A DNA stretch of 9,570 nucleotides from Hyphomicrobiales bacterium (GCA_003558415.1 PWLT01000224.1:1-9570); one strand, 5' to 3'; shown: positions 1-6,967, counted from the stretch's first letter. Program-made: numbers and translations. Notes: generated by a model not told the origin, from the letters alone.

Positions 1-280
1 CCGCACCATCGTCGGCGATCATCCCGTCTATCTGAGTTTCGATATCGACGGGCTCGACCCCGCTTATGCGCCGGGCACCGGCACGCCGGTCTGGGGTGGG
101 CTGAGCTCGGCGCAGGCCGCGATCATGCTGCGCGATCTTGCGGGCATCAATCTGGTCGGCGGCGATATCGTCGAGGTCTCGCCGCCCTATGACACCACCG
201 GGGCCACCGCGGTCGCAGCGGCGCATGTGGCGACCGCACTGATCTGCCTATATGGCTGGACGCGCCGATCCGCGTCATGA
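1..280 (+). CDS. speB: Agmatinase-family ureohydrolase, C-terminal fragment
   Basis: The window opens inside this gene; the last 92 residues are visible, read from base 2 to a TGA at 278-280. The fragment carries the ureohydrolase signature SFDIDGLDP followed by APGTGTP. Asp14 and Asp16 of the fragment correspond to the conserved pair that binds the two Mn ions. Glu58, in VEVSPPYD, matches the conserved Glu near the guanidinium group of the substrate. By family knowledge, agmatinases hydrolyse agmatine to putrescine and urea in the cytoplasm. The exact substrate cannot be fixed from the C-terminus: guanidinobutyrase and related amidinohydrolases share these motifs. The stop overlaps the start of the next gene as ATGA, so the two are probably co-transcribed and translationally coupled. 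Family assignment is firm; the gene symbol is an inference. Confidence 0.85.
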   Translation, partial: RTIVGDHPVYLSFDIDGLDPAYAPGTGTPVWGGLSSAQAAIMLRDLAGINLVGGDIVEVSPPYDTTGATAVAAAHVATALICLYGWTRRSAS

Positions 281-741
281 TCAAGTTTCTGCTCATAGCG
301 GGGCTGCTGGGGCTGGCGGGGGTGATGTTCTATGTGCGCCTCGCGCCCTCCGATCCGGCCGAGTGGCATGTCGATCCGCGCGCCATCCCCAGGCCGGACA
401 AACCGAATCACTGGCTGATCCGCCCCGTGGGCGGCGATGCGCGGCCCGAGAACTACGCCCGCGATGCGCGCGGGCTGGCCGAGGATTTCGACGCTGTGGC
501 GCGCGAGAGCCCGCGCACCGAACTCGTGGCGGGCTCGGTCGCGGCCGGGCACATGACCTATCTGACCCGCTCGCCCTGGATGGGCTTTCCCGACTACACC
601 TCGATCCGCGTCTACTCCACCGAGACCGGCGCGAGTTACGCGGCCTTCGCGCGCTCGCGCTTCGGCGGCAACGATTGGGGCACCAATCGCGAGCGGCTGG
701 AGGACTGGGTGTCGCGGGTGCGCATGCGGCTGGAGCGTTGA
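277..741 (+). CDS. DUF1499 family membrane-anchored protein
   Basis: This is a 154-residue protein of the DUF1499 family, whose biochemical role is unknown. Residues about 3-20 form one hydrophobic helix, which is either an uncleaved signal anchor or a signal peptide. There is no cysteine for a lipobox, so it is not a lipoprotein, and the rest should lie outside the cytoplasm. The family core is recognisable in the C-terminal half as [24 protein letters not shown] and NRERLEDW. The ATG at 277 overlaps the stop of the ureohydrolase (ATGA), and no strong Shine-Dalgarno sequence is visible, which fits translational coupling. prfA begins 43 bases after the stop on the same strand. Nothing in the neighbours suggests a shared pathway, so I give no function. 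Confidence 0.85.
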   Translation: MIKFLLIAGLLGLAGVMFYVRLAPSDPAEWHVDPRAIPRPDKPNHWLIRPVGGDARPENYARDARGLAEDFDAVARESPRTELVAGSVAAGHMTYLTRSPWMGFPDYTSIRVYSTETGASYAAFARSRFGGNDWGTNRERLEDWVSRVRMRLER

Positions 742-784
742 GCGCGCCTTGACGCGGGGCGCGGCTTGGGCAACAGACGCGGCC

Positions 785-1840
785 ATGCTGCCCCGCGATA
801 CGCTCGATCAGATCACCCGGCGCTTCGAGTTTCTCGAAGCGCGCCTTGGCGAGGTCAGTGACCCCGCCGAGATCGCCAGTCTGAGCCGCGAATATGCCGG
901 GCTCAAGGAGGTGGTGGCGCTGATCGGGGCCTGGCGCGCGGCGCAGGCGGCGCTTGAGGAGGCCGAGGCGATGCGCGACGACCCCGAGATGCGCGCGCTC
1001 GCCGAGGAGGAGGCCGAGGCGCAGCGCGCCCGGATCGAGGCGCTGGAGCGCGATCTGCGCGTCGCGCTGCTGCCCCGCGATGCGGCCGATGACCGCCCCG
1101 GCATCCTCGAGATCCGCCCCGGAACCGGCGGGGAGGAGGCGGCGCTCTTCGCCGCCGACCTGTTGCGCATGTATCAGCGTTACGCCGAAGCGCAGGGCTG
1201 GGGGGTCGAGATCGTCGAGATCGCGCATACCGAACTGGGCGGCGTGAAGGAGGCCGTGGTGCGCGTGCAGGGCGCGGGCGTCTTCGCGCGGTTGAAATAC
1301 GAATCCGGCGTCCACCGCGTCCAGCGCGTGCCGAGCACCGAATCGGGCGGGCGCGTGCATACCTCAGCCGCCACCGTGGCGGTGCTCCCCGAGGCGGCGG
1401 AGGTGGATGTGGAGATCGACCCGAACGATCTGCGCATCGACACGATGCGCGCCAGCGGCGCCGGTGGCCAGCATGTCAACACCACCGACTCGGCGGTGCG
1501 CATCACGCATCTGCCCAGCGGCATCGTGGTGACGAGTTCGGAGAAATCCCAGCACCAGAACCGCGCCATCGCGCTGGATATCCTGCGCGCCAAGCTCTTT
1601 GACGCCGAGCGCCGGCGCAGCACCGAGGCGCGCGCCGCCGACCGCCGTGCGCAGGTGGGCTCGGGCGACCGCTCCGAGCGCATTCGCACCTATAATTTCC
1701 CGCAGGGGCGGCTCACCGATCACCGCATCAATCTCACGCTCTACAAGCTCGATCAGGTCATGGCGGGCGATCTCGACGAGGTGATTGACGCGCTCAGCGC
1801 CCATGATCAGGCGGCCCGGCTGGCCGAGATGGATCAGTGA
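785..1840 (+). CDS. prfA: Peptide chain release factor 1 (RF1)
   Basis: RF1 ends translation at UAA and UAG by triggering peptidyl-tRNA hydrolysis in the ribosome. The product has 351 residues, close to the E. coli length. The N-terminal part, to about residue 95, is acidic and helical (domain 1). The peptide-anticodon loop lies in [14 protein letters not shown]; its tripeptide is Pro183-Ser184-Thr185, where E. coli has Pro-Ala-Thr. The catalytic GGQ is residues 227-229 within [13 protein letters not shown], and Gln229 is the expected target of PrmC. The ATG at 785 gives the usual family start ([10 protein letters not shown]). The frame stays open upstream to a TTG at 749, but that would add 12 residues that do not look like RF1. 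No clear Shine-Dalgarno sequence precedes the ATG. The gene's own stop is TGA, which RF2 reads, and it overlaps the GTG of prmC. Confidence 0.97.
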   Translation: MLPRDTLDQITRRFEFLEARLGEVSDPAEIASLSREYAGLKEVVALIGAWRAAQAALEEAEAMRDDPEMRALAEEEAEAQRARIEALERDLRVALLPRDAADDRPGILEIRPGTGGEEAALFAADLLRMYQRYAEAQGWGVEIVEIAHTELGGVKEAVVRVQGAGVFARLKYESGVHRVQRVPSTESGGRVHTSAATVAVLPEAAEVDVEIDPNDLRIDTMRASGAGGQHVNTTDSAVRITHLPSGIVVTSSEKSQHQNRAIALDILRAKLFDAERRRSTEARAADRRAQVGSGDRSERIRTYNFPQGRLTDHRINLTLYKLDQVMAGDLDEVIDALSAHDQAARLAEMDQ

Positions 1841-2667
1841 CCGGCGCCGAGGCGCTCGCGCGGGGTGCTGCGCGGCTGCGCGCGGCCGGGATCGAGGCGG
1901 CGATGGGAGATGCGCGGCGGTTGCTGTGCCATGCGCTGAAATTGCCGCCCGAGCGGCTGACCCTGGCGCTGCAGGCGCCGCTCTCCCCCGATGCGGCCGC
2001 GCGTTTCGAGTCGGCGATCGCGGCGCGTGCCGCGCGCCAGCCGGTTGCGCAGATCACCGGGGTGCGTCAGTTCTGGGGGCGGGAGTTCCGTGTGACGCCC
2101 GATGTGCTCGACCCGCGCCCGGAAACCGAGACGCTGATCGAAGCGGCGCTGGAGGCGCCCTTCGCGCGGGTTCTCGATCTGGGCACCGGCTCGGGCTGCA
2201 TCCTTCTGACGCTGCTGGCCGAACGTGCCGGGGCAAGCGGGATCGGCATTGATATCTCCGAGGCCGCGCTGAAGGTGGCGCGCGCCAATGCCGACGCGCT
2301 CGGGCTCGCGCAGCGGGCCGAGTTCCGCAGGGGCGACTGGTGCGCGGGGCTGAGCGCGCGCTTCGACCTGATCGTCTCCAACCCGCCTTATATCGGCGCG
2401 CAGGAATGGGCGGGGCTGGCGCCCGAGCTGCGCGAATGGGAGCCGCGCGGCGCTCTGTGTCCCGAGGGCGACGCGCTCGCCGCCTATCGCGCCATCGCCG
2501 CGCAGGTGCCGGGGCGGCTGACGCATGGCGGTCGCGTGCTGCTCGAGGTCGGCGCGGGACAGGCGGAGGCGGTCCAGGAAATGCTGCGTGACGCCGGGCT
2601 TGCCGGGGTGGACACGCGCGCGGACATGGACGGGCGCGCGCGTGTCGTTCTGGCCACCAGGCCGTGA
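1837..2667 (+). CDS. prmC: Release factor glutamine N5-methyltransferase
   Basis: PrmC (HemK) uses S-adenosylmethionine to methylate the Gln of the GGQ motif in RF1 and RF2, which raises termination efficiency. The 276-residue product shows the helical N-terminal substrate-recognition region (about 1-75), then [20 protein letters not shown] leading into the Rossmann methyltransferase fold. The SAM-binding motif is VLDLGTGSG (112-120). The diagnostic NPPY, which grips the target glutamine amide, is at 182-185 in IVSNPPYIG. The start is GTG at 1837, overlapping the prfA stop as GTGA. This reading frame gives the normal family N-terminus and suggests coupled translation of enzyme and substrate. 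Assignment is firm. Confidence 0.96.
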   Translation: MTGAEALARGAARLRAAGIEAAMGDARRLLCHALKLPPERLTLALQAPLSPDAAARFESAIAARAARQPVAQITGVRQFWGREFRVTPDVLDPRPETETLIEAALEAPFARVLDLGTGSGCILLTLLAERAGASGIGIDISEAALKVARANADALGLAQRAEFRRGDWCAGLSARFDLIVSNPPYIGAQEWAGLAPELREWEPRGALCPEGDALAAYRAIAAQVPGRLTHGGRVLLEVGAGQAEAVQEMLRDAGLAGVDTRADMDGRARVVLATRP

Positions 2668-2898
2668 CACGCTTGCAACGCATGGGGTCAAGTGTGCGGG
2701 AATCCGCGGACAAAACCGTGAAAACTTTCGCCTACCCCTTGTTTTGGCGCCGACGACGTGTTTAGTCGTGTCTGTGAGAGGCGAACGCAAGTCGCGCGTT
2801 CCCCCACCCGAATGCCGGAAAAAATTGCTCGAATCAGGCAGCGCAGAGCGCGCTGAGAGCTTCGGGACAATCCAGATCAAGGCTGGAAAAAAGCAAGT
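2668..2898. other. Intergenic region between prmC and DUF4167 gene
   Basis: No gene is visible in these 231 bases. The sequence is clearly richer in A/T than the coding DNA on either side, with tracts such as CAAAACC, GAAAACTTT and two A6 runs. It probably holds the promoter and 5' leader of the DUF4167 gene. The only promoter-like pair I found is TTGTTT at 2739-2744 with TTTAGT at 2761-2766 (16-base spacing), and the match is poor. A long hairpin occupies 2824-2871 and is listed separately. A small inverted repeat, GAACGC and GCGTTC, lies around 2783-2801. Confidence 0.5.
2819..2871. promoter_or_regulatory. Hairpin with adjacent A6/T6 tract upstream of DUF4167 gene
   Basis: Bases 2824-2833 pair with 2861-2871, leaving A2867 as a bulge and one G-U pair. 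A symmetric 5x5 internal loop follows, then 2839-2844 (CAGCGC) pairs with 2850-2855 (GCGCTG) around a 5-base loop, about 16 pairs in all. The structure ends 27 bases before the DUF4167 ATG, so on the plus strand it would sit in the 5' leader. On the minus strand the stem is followed directly by six T (2824 down to 2819), which resembles an intrinsic terminator for antisense transcription coming from rsmA. The pairing is seen in the sequence; either role is inference. Confidence 0.45.
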
Positions 2899-3699
2899 AT
2901 GAGATCATCCAAATCACGTTCGCGTTCGAAATCGAACCGCCCGCGCAGCATGGGCAATATCGTCAATCGTGTCTTCGACAGCTCCGGGCCCGAGGGCAAG
3001 GTGCGCGGCACGCCGCAGCAGATCATCGACAAGTATCTGGCCCTTGCGCGTGACGCCCAGCTCGCCAATGACCGCGTCAATGCAGAGAACTTTCTCCAGC
3101 ACGCGGAGCACTACACCCGCATGCTGGCCGAGGCGCAGCGCGAGATGGCGCGAGAGGCCGATGCGCGCCGCGATGGCGGCCAGCAGGGCGGCCAGCAAGG
3201 TGGCCAGGGCGATGGCCAGCAGCAGGGCCGCGGCGGGCGCCAGCGGGGCCGCGACGACGCAGGGCGCGAATCGACACCCGAGCAGGAGAATGCCGGCGAC
3301 GGCGCGACCACAGAGGCGCCGCGCGGCGGCAGGGAACAGCAAGGCGGCGAGCCGCGCGAGGGTGGCGGTGCCAGCGCCGAGCACGCGCAGACGCCGCACC
3401 AAGGCGAAAGCGGCGCGGCGGCCGAGGTGATCGACCTTGAACCGGGCAACGGCGAGCGGAGCGGGCTTGTCGAGACGCCCGAAACCCGCAGCAAGCGCGG
3501 CCGCAAGCGCCCGCCTGCACAGGAGGCGGAGCCATCCAGCCCCGAAGCGCCGGAAAGCGCCGACAAGGGCGATGAGGCCAAACCGCGCCCCGCGCCGCGC
3601 CGCCGCAGCCCGCGCAAGCCGAAAGCCGCCGCCGCCGAGTCCGACAGCCAGGACAGCAGCACGGACGAACAGGCACCGCGCAGCTCCATCGCCGAGTAG
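2899..3699 (+). CDS. DUF4167 domain protein with long disordered tail
   Basis: The product has 266 residues and an unknown function. DUF4167 is typical of alphaproteobacteria. The N-terminus is Arg/Ser/Lys-rich (residues 1-17), which suggests nucleic-acid binding. The conserved segment is about residues 18-82, with NRVFDSSGPEGKVRGTPQQI and later LARDAQ and AENFLQHAEHY. From about residue 84 the protein is low complexity and surely disordered. It has a GGQ/Gln repeat (93-110), RGGRQRGRD, then acidic, Pro- and Lys/Arg-rich stretches to the end. The ATG at 2899 gives the usual Rhodobacterales start; the Shine-Dalgarno sequence is weak. It follows prmC on the same strand after 231 bases, so it may have its own promoter. 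It ends in TAG, the only such stop among the genes here, and converges on rsmA. A role in RNA or ribosome biology is a guess from composition and neighbours. Confidence 0.9.
   Translation: MRSSKSRSRSKSNRPRSMGNIVNRVFDSSGPEGKVRGTPQQIIDKYLALARDAQLANDRVNAENFLQHAEHYTRMLAEAQREMAREADARRDGGQQGGQQGGQGDGQQQGRGGRQRGRDDAGRESTPEQENAGDGATTEAPRGGREQQGGEPREGGGASAEHAQTPHQGESGAAAEVIDLEPGNGERSGLVETPETRSKRGRKRPPAQEAEPSSPEAPESADKGDEAKPRPAPRRRSPRKPKAAAAESDSQDSSTDEQAPRSSIAE
3175..3228 (+). repeat. Coding repeat: Gly-Gly-Gln-Gln units in DUF4167 protein
   Basis: A degenerate 12-base unit, GGCGGCCAGCAG, repeats about two and a half times and then decays into Gln-rich codons. It encodes residues 93-110 of the DUF4167 protein and gives three GGQ tripeptides (bases 3175-3183, 3187-3195, 3199-3207). 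The copies differ at third positions (CAG/CAA, GGC/GGT), so the repeat is not freshly duplicated. Such tracts may vary in length between strains. Confidence 0.7.
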
Positions 3700-3726
3700 G
3701 CGACTGCGCGGGGGCCGCGTTCATCG

Positions 3727-4575
3727 TTACGCGGAGCCCGCCGCCTCAATGACGCGCGCAAGCGCGCAGAAGCGCTCCAGGTCGATTTCCTCGGCGCGTT
3801 CGGTAGGGGCGATCCCTGCCTCGCGCAGCTTCTGCTCGATCTCCGGGGTGAAGCCGCGCAGGCTGGCGCGCAGCATCTTGCGCCGCTGGGCAAAGGCCGC
3901 CTTGACCACGCGGTTAAGAATCGCGGGATCGGCGGCATGGCGCGGCGCCTCCAGCCGCGTCAGATGCACCACCGCAGATGACACCTTGGGCGCGGGCGTG
4001 AAGGCTTCGGGCGGCAGGCGCATGACGATGCGCGCCTCGCTGCGCCACTGCGCCAGGATCGCCAGGCGGCCATAGGCTTTCGATCCGGGACGGGCAACGA
4101 TGCGTTCGGCCACCTCGCGCTGGAACATCAGGGTCAGGCTGTCCCAGAAGGGCGGCCACTGGTCCGGCGTGAGCCAGCGCACCAGAAGTTCGGTGCCCAT
4201 ATTGTAGGGAAGATTGGCCACGACCCGCACGGGCGGGCGCAGATATGCCATTGGATCGACCTCGAGCGCATCGCCCTGAACGATCGTCAGCCGTCCCGGC
4301 GGATAGGCGGCGGCGATCTGCTCGAGCGCGGCCAGGCAGCGTGCGTCCTTCTCCACGGCGAGCACATGGCGCGCACCGCTGGCCAGCAGCGCGCGCGTCA
4401 GCCCTCCCGGACCGGGGCCGACCTCGAGCACGTCGCAATCCTCCAGATCCCCCGCGCAGCGGGCGATCCGCGCGGTGAGGTTGAGATCCAGCAGGAAATT
4501 CTGCCCAAGGCTGCGCCGCGCCGCCAGCCCGTGGGTGCGGATCACCTCGCGCAGCGGCGGCAGCGAGTCGATCAT
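3727..4575 (-). CDS. rsmA: 16S rRNA (adenine1518/1519-N6)-dimethyltransferase
   Basis: RsmA (KsgA) dimethylates the two adjacent adenines in the 3' hairpin of 16S rRNA late in 30S assembly; its loss is known to give kasugamycin resistance. The family start is clear: SLGQNFLLD about 20 residues in, then the SAM motif [11 protein letters not shown]. The catalytic motif is [12 protein letters not shown] (NLPY), with FQREVAERI and [10 protein letters not shown] further on. The start is ATG at 4575, giving 282 residues. A GTG at 4584 in the same frame would add three residues, but the Shine-Dalgarno GGAGG (4589-4585) abuts it, whereas it lies 9 bases before the ATG. The gene follows pdxA by 52 bases and is the last gene of the lpt-surA-pdxA-rsmA block in this window. 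That Shine-Dalgarno sequence is buried in a strong hairpin listed separately. Stop is TAA. Confidence 0.96.
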   Translation of the reverse strand: MIDSLPPLREVIRTHGLAARRSLGQNFLLDLNLTARIARCAGDLEDCDVLEVGPGPGGLTRALLASGARHVLAVEKDARCLAALEQIAAAYPPGRLTIVQGDALEVDPMAYLRPPVRVVANLPYNMGTELLVRWLTPDQWPPFWDSLTLMFQREVAERIVARPGSKAYGRLAILAQWRSEARIVMRLPPEAFTPAPKVSSAVVHLTRLEAPRHAADPAILNRVVKAAFAQRRKMLRASLRGFTPEIEQKLREAGIAPTERAEEIDLERFCALARVIEAAGSA

Positions 4576-4620
4576 GGCCGCCACCCTCCCGGCACGCGCG
4601 CGCCGCGGAGGCCGGCGGCC
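4576..4620 (-). promoter_or_regulatory. Hairpin occluding the rsmA ribosome binding site
   Basis: On the minus-strand mRNA, 4620-4613 pairs with 4576-4583 (GGCCGCC with GGCGGCC plus one G-U). After one G-G mismatch, CCTCC (4611-4607) pairs with GGAGG (4589-4585). After a single bulged G, 4605-4600 pairs with 4590-4595, closing a GCGC tetraloop. That is about 19 pairs in 45 bases. The Shine-Dalgarno sequence lies wholly inside the stem, and the stem ends at the base before the rsmA ATG. The pdxA stop (4630-4628) is only 7 bases upstream of the 5' arm, so a ribosome finishing pdxA would be expected to open it. No T-run follows, so it is not an ordinary intrinsic terminator. Base pairing is seen; control of rsmA is inference. 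Confidence 0.6.
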
Positions 4621-4627
4621 GAGGCGC

Positions 4628-5611
4628 TCATCTCCGCGCCTCCCGACGCCGCCGCGCCAGATCGCGCGCGAGGCGCAGCGCCGCCACCAGGCTGGTGGGG
4701 TCGGCCATCCCGCGTCCGGCGATATCGAAGGCCGTGCCGTGATCGGGCGATGTGCGCACGAAGGGCAGCCCGAGCGTCACATTGACCCCGCCCGAGAAAT
4801 CCAGCGTCTTGATCGGGATCAGCGCCTGATCGTGATACATCGCGACCGCCACGTCATAGCGCGCCCGCGCGGCGTCATGAAACATGGTGTCGGCCGGCAG
4901 CGGGCCGCTGAGCAACATGCCTTCGGAGCGCAGCGCCTCGAGCACCGGTGCGATCACCTCTGCCTCCTCGCGCCCCAGCGTACCACCCTCGCCGGCATGG
5001 GGGTTGAGCCCGGCCACCGCGATGCGCGGGGCGGCGATGCCGAAATCCGCGATCATCGCGTGATGCACGAGGCGGATGGTCCGGCGCAGCAAATCGGGGG
5101 TCAACTGCGCGGGGACTTCGGACAGGGGGATGTGAATCGTCGTCGGCACCACCCGCAGGGCCGCGCAGGCAAGCAGCATGGCCACATCCTCCACACCCGC
5201 CAGCGCGGCGAGGTATTCGGTGTGACCGGGAAAGGCAAAGCCCGCGCCGCTCTGCAGGGCCTGTTTGCTGATGGGCGCGGTGACCAGCGCGCCGGCCTCG
5301 CCCTCGCGGACCAGCCCGACGGCCCGCGCGATCACCTCGATCACGGCGGGGGCGTTTCGTGGATCGGGATGGGCAGGCACAGCCGGGGCAGGGAAACCGT
5401 GCGGCAGAACCGGGAGCAGATGCGCAGGGACCGAAAGCGCCTCGCGCGGCGCGGCGATCTCGTGAATGGCGGCGCCCCTGGGCAGATGCGCGGGGTCGCC
5501 GATCAGGAAAAAGGGGCACTCCGCCCCCAGGATGCGGCGCGCGGCCACGGCGATCTCGGGGCCGATCCCTGCGGGCTCGCCGCAGCTCAGCGCGAGGGGC
5601 GGCTCATCCAT
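4628..5611 (-). CDS. pdxA: 4-hydroxythreonine-4-phosphate dehydrogenase
   Basis: PdxA oxidises 4-phosphooxy-L-threonine with NAD(P); the product decarboxylates and is joined by PdxJ with deoxyxylulose phosphate to form pyridoxine phosphate. The 327-residue protein begins [19 protein letters not shown], the usual family N-terminus. The three metal-binding histidines are visible: His130 in FPGHTEY, His205 in [10 protein letters not shown] and His260 in [29 protein letters not shown] and [14 protein letters not shown] complete the active site. The ATG at 5611 is chosen on the family start. The frame stays open back to a TTG at 5683, but the extra residues do not resemble PdxA. Its Shine-Dalgarno sequence is weak. 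It lies 84 bases after surA and 52 bases before rsmA, in the order widely conserved in proteobacteria. Confidence 0.95.
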   Translation of the reverse strand: MDEPPLALSCGEPAGIGPEIAVAARRILGAECPFFLIGDPAHLPRGAAIHEIAAPREALSVPAHLLPVLPHGFPAPAVPAHPDPRNAPAVIEVIARAVGLVREGEAGALVTAPISKQALQSGAGFAFPGHTEYLAALAGVEDVAMLLACAALRVVPTTIHIPLSEVPAQLTPDLLRRTIRLVHHAMIADFGIAAPRIAVAGLNPHAGEGGTLGREEAEVIAPVLEALRSEGMLLSGPLPADTMFHDAARARYDVAVAMYHDQALIPIKTLDFSGGVNVTLGLPFVRTSPDHGTAFDIAGRGMADPTSLVAALRLARDLARRRREARR

Positions 5612-5695
5612 GCGCGAGGTCCGAGCAACGCGGTGCCCGCCCCAACCGAAAATCGGCCAGGTCCCGCGCGGCGGCGCGCGCAACGCGGCGGCGTC
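5612..5695 (-). promoter_or_regulatory. surA-pdxA gap with two short hairpins
   Basis: Two perfect inverted repeats lie in this gap: CGCGCG-GCGG-CGCGCG at 5665-5680 (6-base arms, 4-base loop) and CCGA-AAA-TCGG at 5646-5656 (4-base arms). Neither is followed by a T-run on the minus strand, so they are poor intrinsic terminators. They could tune mRNA decay or the relative levels of surA and pdxA. In GC-rich DNA they could also be chance. Confidence 0.3.
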
Positions 5696-6901
5696 TCACG
5701 GAAACGAAATATGCGCGTTGGCGCGAAGCTCTTCGAGATAGCCGCGCGCCAGCCGCTCGACACGTTCATTGGTCAGACGTTCGTCCATCTGCTGGCGCGT
5801 GGGCCGCAATTCCGGACCCGGCGTCCGCGCGCACAGCATCAATAGGACCGTCGCATCGCCCTGACGCAGATTGGCCGAGATTTCCCACTCGTCGAGCTTG
5901 GCAAGCTCCAGCGCGATATCGGTGGGCACCTGGTCGAGCGAGGAGCTGACCAATTCGAACTGTCCCTGCGGCCCCGGCGGGATCAGGCCGCCGAGGTCGC
6001 GGCAGGTATCGGCGCCATCGCGCAGGCGCGCGATCTCGGCCTGCGCCTCGGCTCCGGTGCCGGGGATCACGGCGCGTGCATACTCCACCGAGATCGAATC
6101 CGGGGGCAGCGTGTCGCTACGATCCACATCGCGAAGCTGGAACAGGATGATGGCATTGCCCGTCGGGATCGGCGGGGTCACCTCACCGGGGCGCATCGCA
6201 AGGAGCATCGGGCGGACCTCGTCGGGGAGGTTCTCCAGCGGAACCCAGTCGATACGACCGCCGCGCTCGGCGGACTCGGCGGCGGAAACCTGGCGCGCCG
6301 CGTCGGAGAAGGTCTCGACGCTGCGGATCTGGGTAATCTGTTCGGCCAGCTCCTGGCTTTGCTCAATGAATTCCGGCGTCGCGGGCAGGATGATCTCGGA
6401 CAGGAGCAGGCGCACGGGGCCGCGATAGGCGGTCATCGACATCGCGCGATCAACCTCCGCACCGGTGATGTTCACGCGGCCGCCGTAGCGTTGGCGAACA
6501 ACCTCGCGCCAGGCGATACCGGCGATCACGAATTCGCGGAAGCTCTCCGGCGAAACCCCGGCCTCGCCGATCGCTTCCACGAATTCCTCGGTCGACATCT
6601 CGGCGCGCTGGGCGAACTCGGCCATGCCCGCCTGGATCGCCTCCTCGTCGGGGCGGATACCCTTGCGATCGGCGGCGAAGAGCTGCAGCCGCTCCTCGAT
6701 CAGCCGCTCAAGCGCCTCCTCTTCCAGATCGCCGGGCGTGTTGAACAACTCCAGAAACAGCGCCCGCTGCGAGACTTCGTAATTGGTTATGACCCGGTCA
6801 TTGACCACGGCGCGCGTCTCGAACGGGTTTTGCGCCGCAACCGGCAGGGCGGCGCCCAGTGCGAGGCAGATGGAGGCGATCAGGGCAGTCAGGCGCATCA
6901 T
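5696..6901 (-). CDS. surA: Periplasmic peptidyl-prolyl isomerase / OMP chaperone SurA
   Basis: This is a 401-residue SurA-type chaperone that escorts outer-membrane proteins, LptD among them, through the periplasm. A signal peptide is clear (MMRLTALIAS, hydrophobic core, then PVAAQ), with likely cleavage near residue 23. The SurA N-terminal helical domain follows, with VVNDRVITNYEVSQRA at 32-47. One parvulin-like domain lies at about 165-260, with LLLSEIILPAT, ERGGRIDWVPLENLPDEV and RPGEVTPPIPTGNAIILFQL. A second region (about 270-360) looks like a degenerate second parvulin domain and carries two cysteines, Cys300 and Cys357. The C-terminal helix (about 368-395) completes the family plan. 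E. coli SurA is slightly longer (428) with two clearer parvulin domains. The start could be either of two adjacent ATG codons (6901 or 6898). It lies 66 bases after lptD, its best-known client. Confidence 0.92.
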   Translation of the reverse strand: MMRLTALIASICLALGAALPVAAQNPFETRAVVNDRVITNYEVSQRALFLELFNTPGDLEEEALERLIEERLQLFAADRKGIRPDEEAIQAGMAEFAQRAEMSTEEFVEAIGEAGVSPESFREFVIAGIAWREVVRQRYGGRVNITGAEVDRAMSMTAYRGPVRLLLSEIILPATPEFIEQSQELAEQITQIRSVETFSDAARQVSAAESAERGGRIDWVPLENLPDEVRPMLLAMRPGEVTPPIPTGNAIILFQLRDVDRSDTLPPDSISVEYARAVIPGTGAEAQAEIARLRDGADTCRDLGGLIPPGPQGQFELVSSSLDQVPTDIALELAKLDEWEISANLRQGDATVLLMLCARTPGPELRPTRQQMDERLTNERVERLARGYLEELRANAHISFP

Positions 6902-6967
6902 ATGGTCGGTTCCGCTCGTTCTGGTCCTTGGTCGGACGGCTTCATGCGGCGCCGCCGGGCCGCCAAA

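Noticed and set aside
749..784. TTG at 749 as the prfA start
   Set aside because: It adds 12 residues unlike other RF1 proteins; the ATG at 785 gives the standard N-terminus. The TTGACG there also resembles a -35 box, but no -10 box follows at the right distance.
293..1360. Minus-strand open frame of 355 codons opposite DUF1499 and prfA
   Set aside because: Composition is that of a shadow frame, and the opposite strand encodes firmly assigned RF1.
2739..2766. Sigma-70-type promoter (TTGTTT / TTTAGT) for the DUF4167 gene
   Set aside because: Both boxes match the consensus poorly, so I mention it but do not call it as a feature.
3175..3228. CRISPR-like or mobile short repeat
   Set aside because: The 12-base units are in frame, without spacers, and simply encode Gly-Gly-Gln-Gln.
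3707..3725. Intrinsic terminator for the DUF4167 gene
   Set aside because: A 5-base stem followed by TTCATCGTT is too weak and lacks a proper T-run.
3111..3938. Minus-strand open frame of 275 codons opposite the DUF4167 gene and rsmA end
   Set aside because: Ser/Pro/Arg/Cys-rich, low complexity, caused by the repetitive DUF4167 tail; no start signal.
4576..4584. GTG at 4584 as the rsmA start
   Set aside because: The Shine-Dalgarno GGAGG would touch the start codon; the ATG at 4575 has normal spacing.
5612..5683. Extended pdxA start at TTG 5683
   Set aside because: The extra 24 residues are unlike PdxA and run through the hairpins of the gap; the ATG at 5611 matches the family.
4475..5845. 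Plus-strand open frame of 456 codons, antisense to rsmA, pdxA and surA
   Set aside because: It lies opposite well-identified genes. Its sequence is Arg/Gly/Ala/Pro-rich with no recognisable domain, as expected from a high-GC shadow frame.
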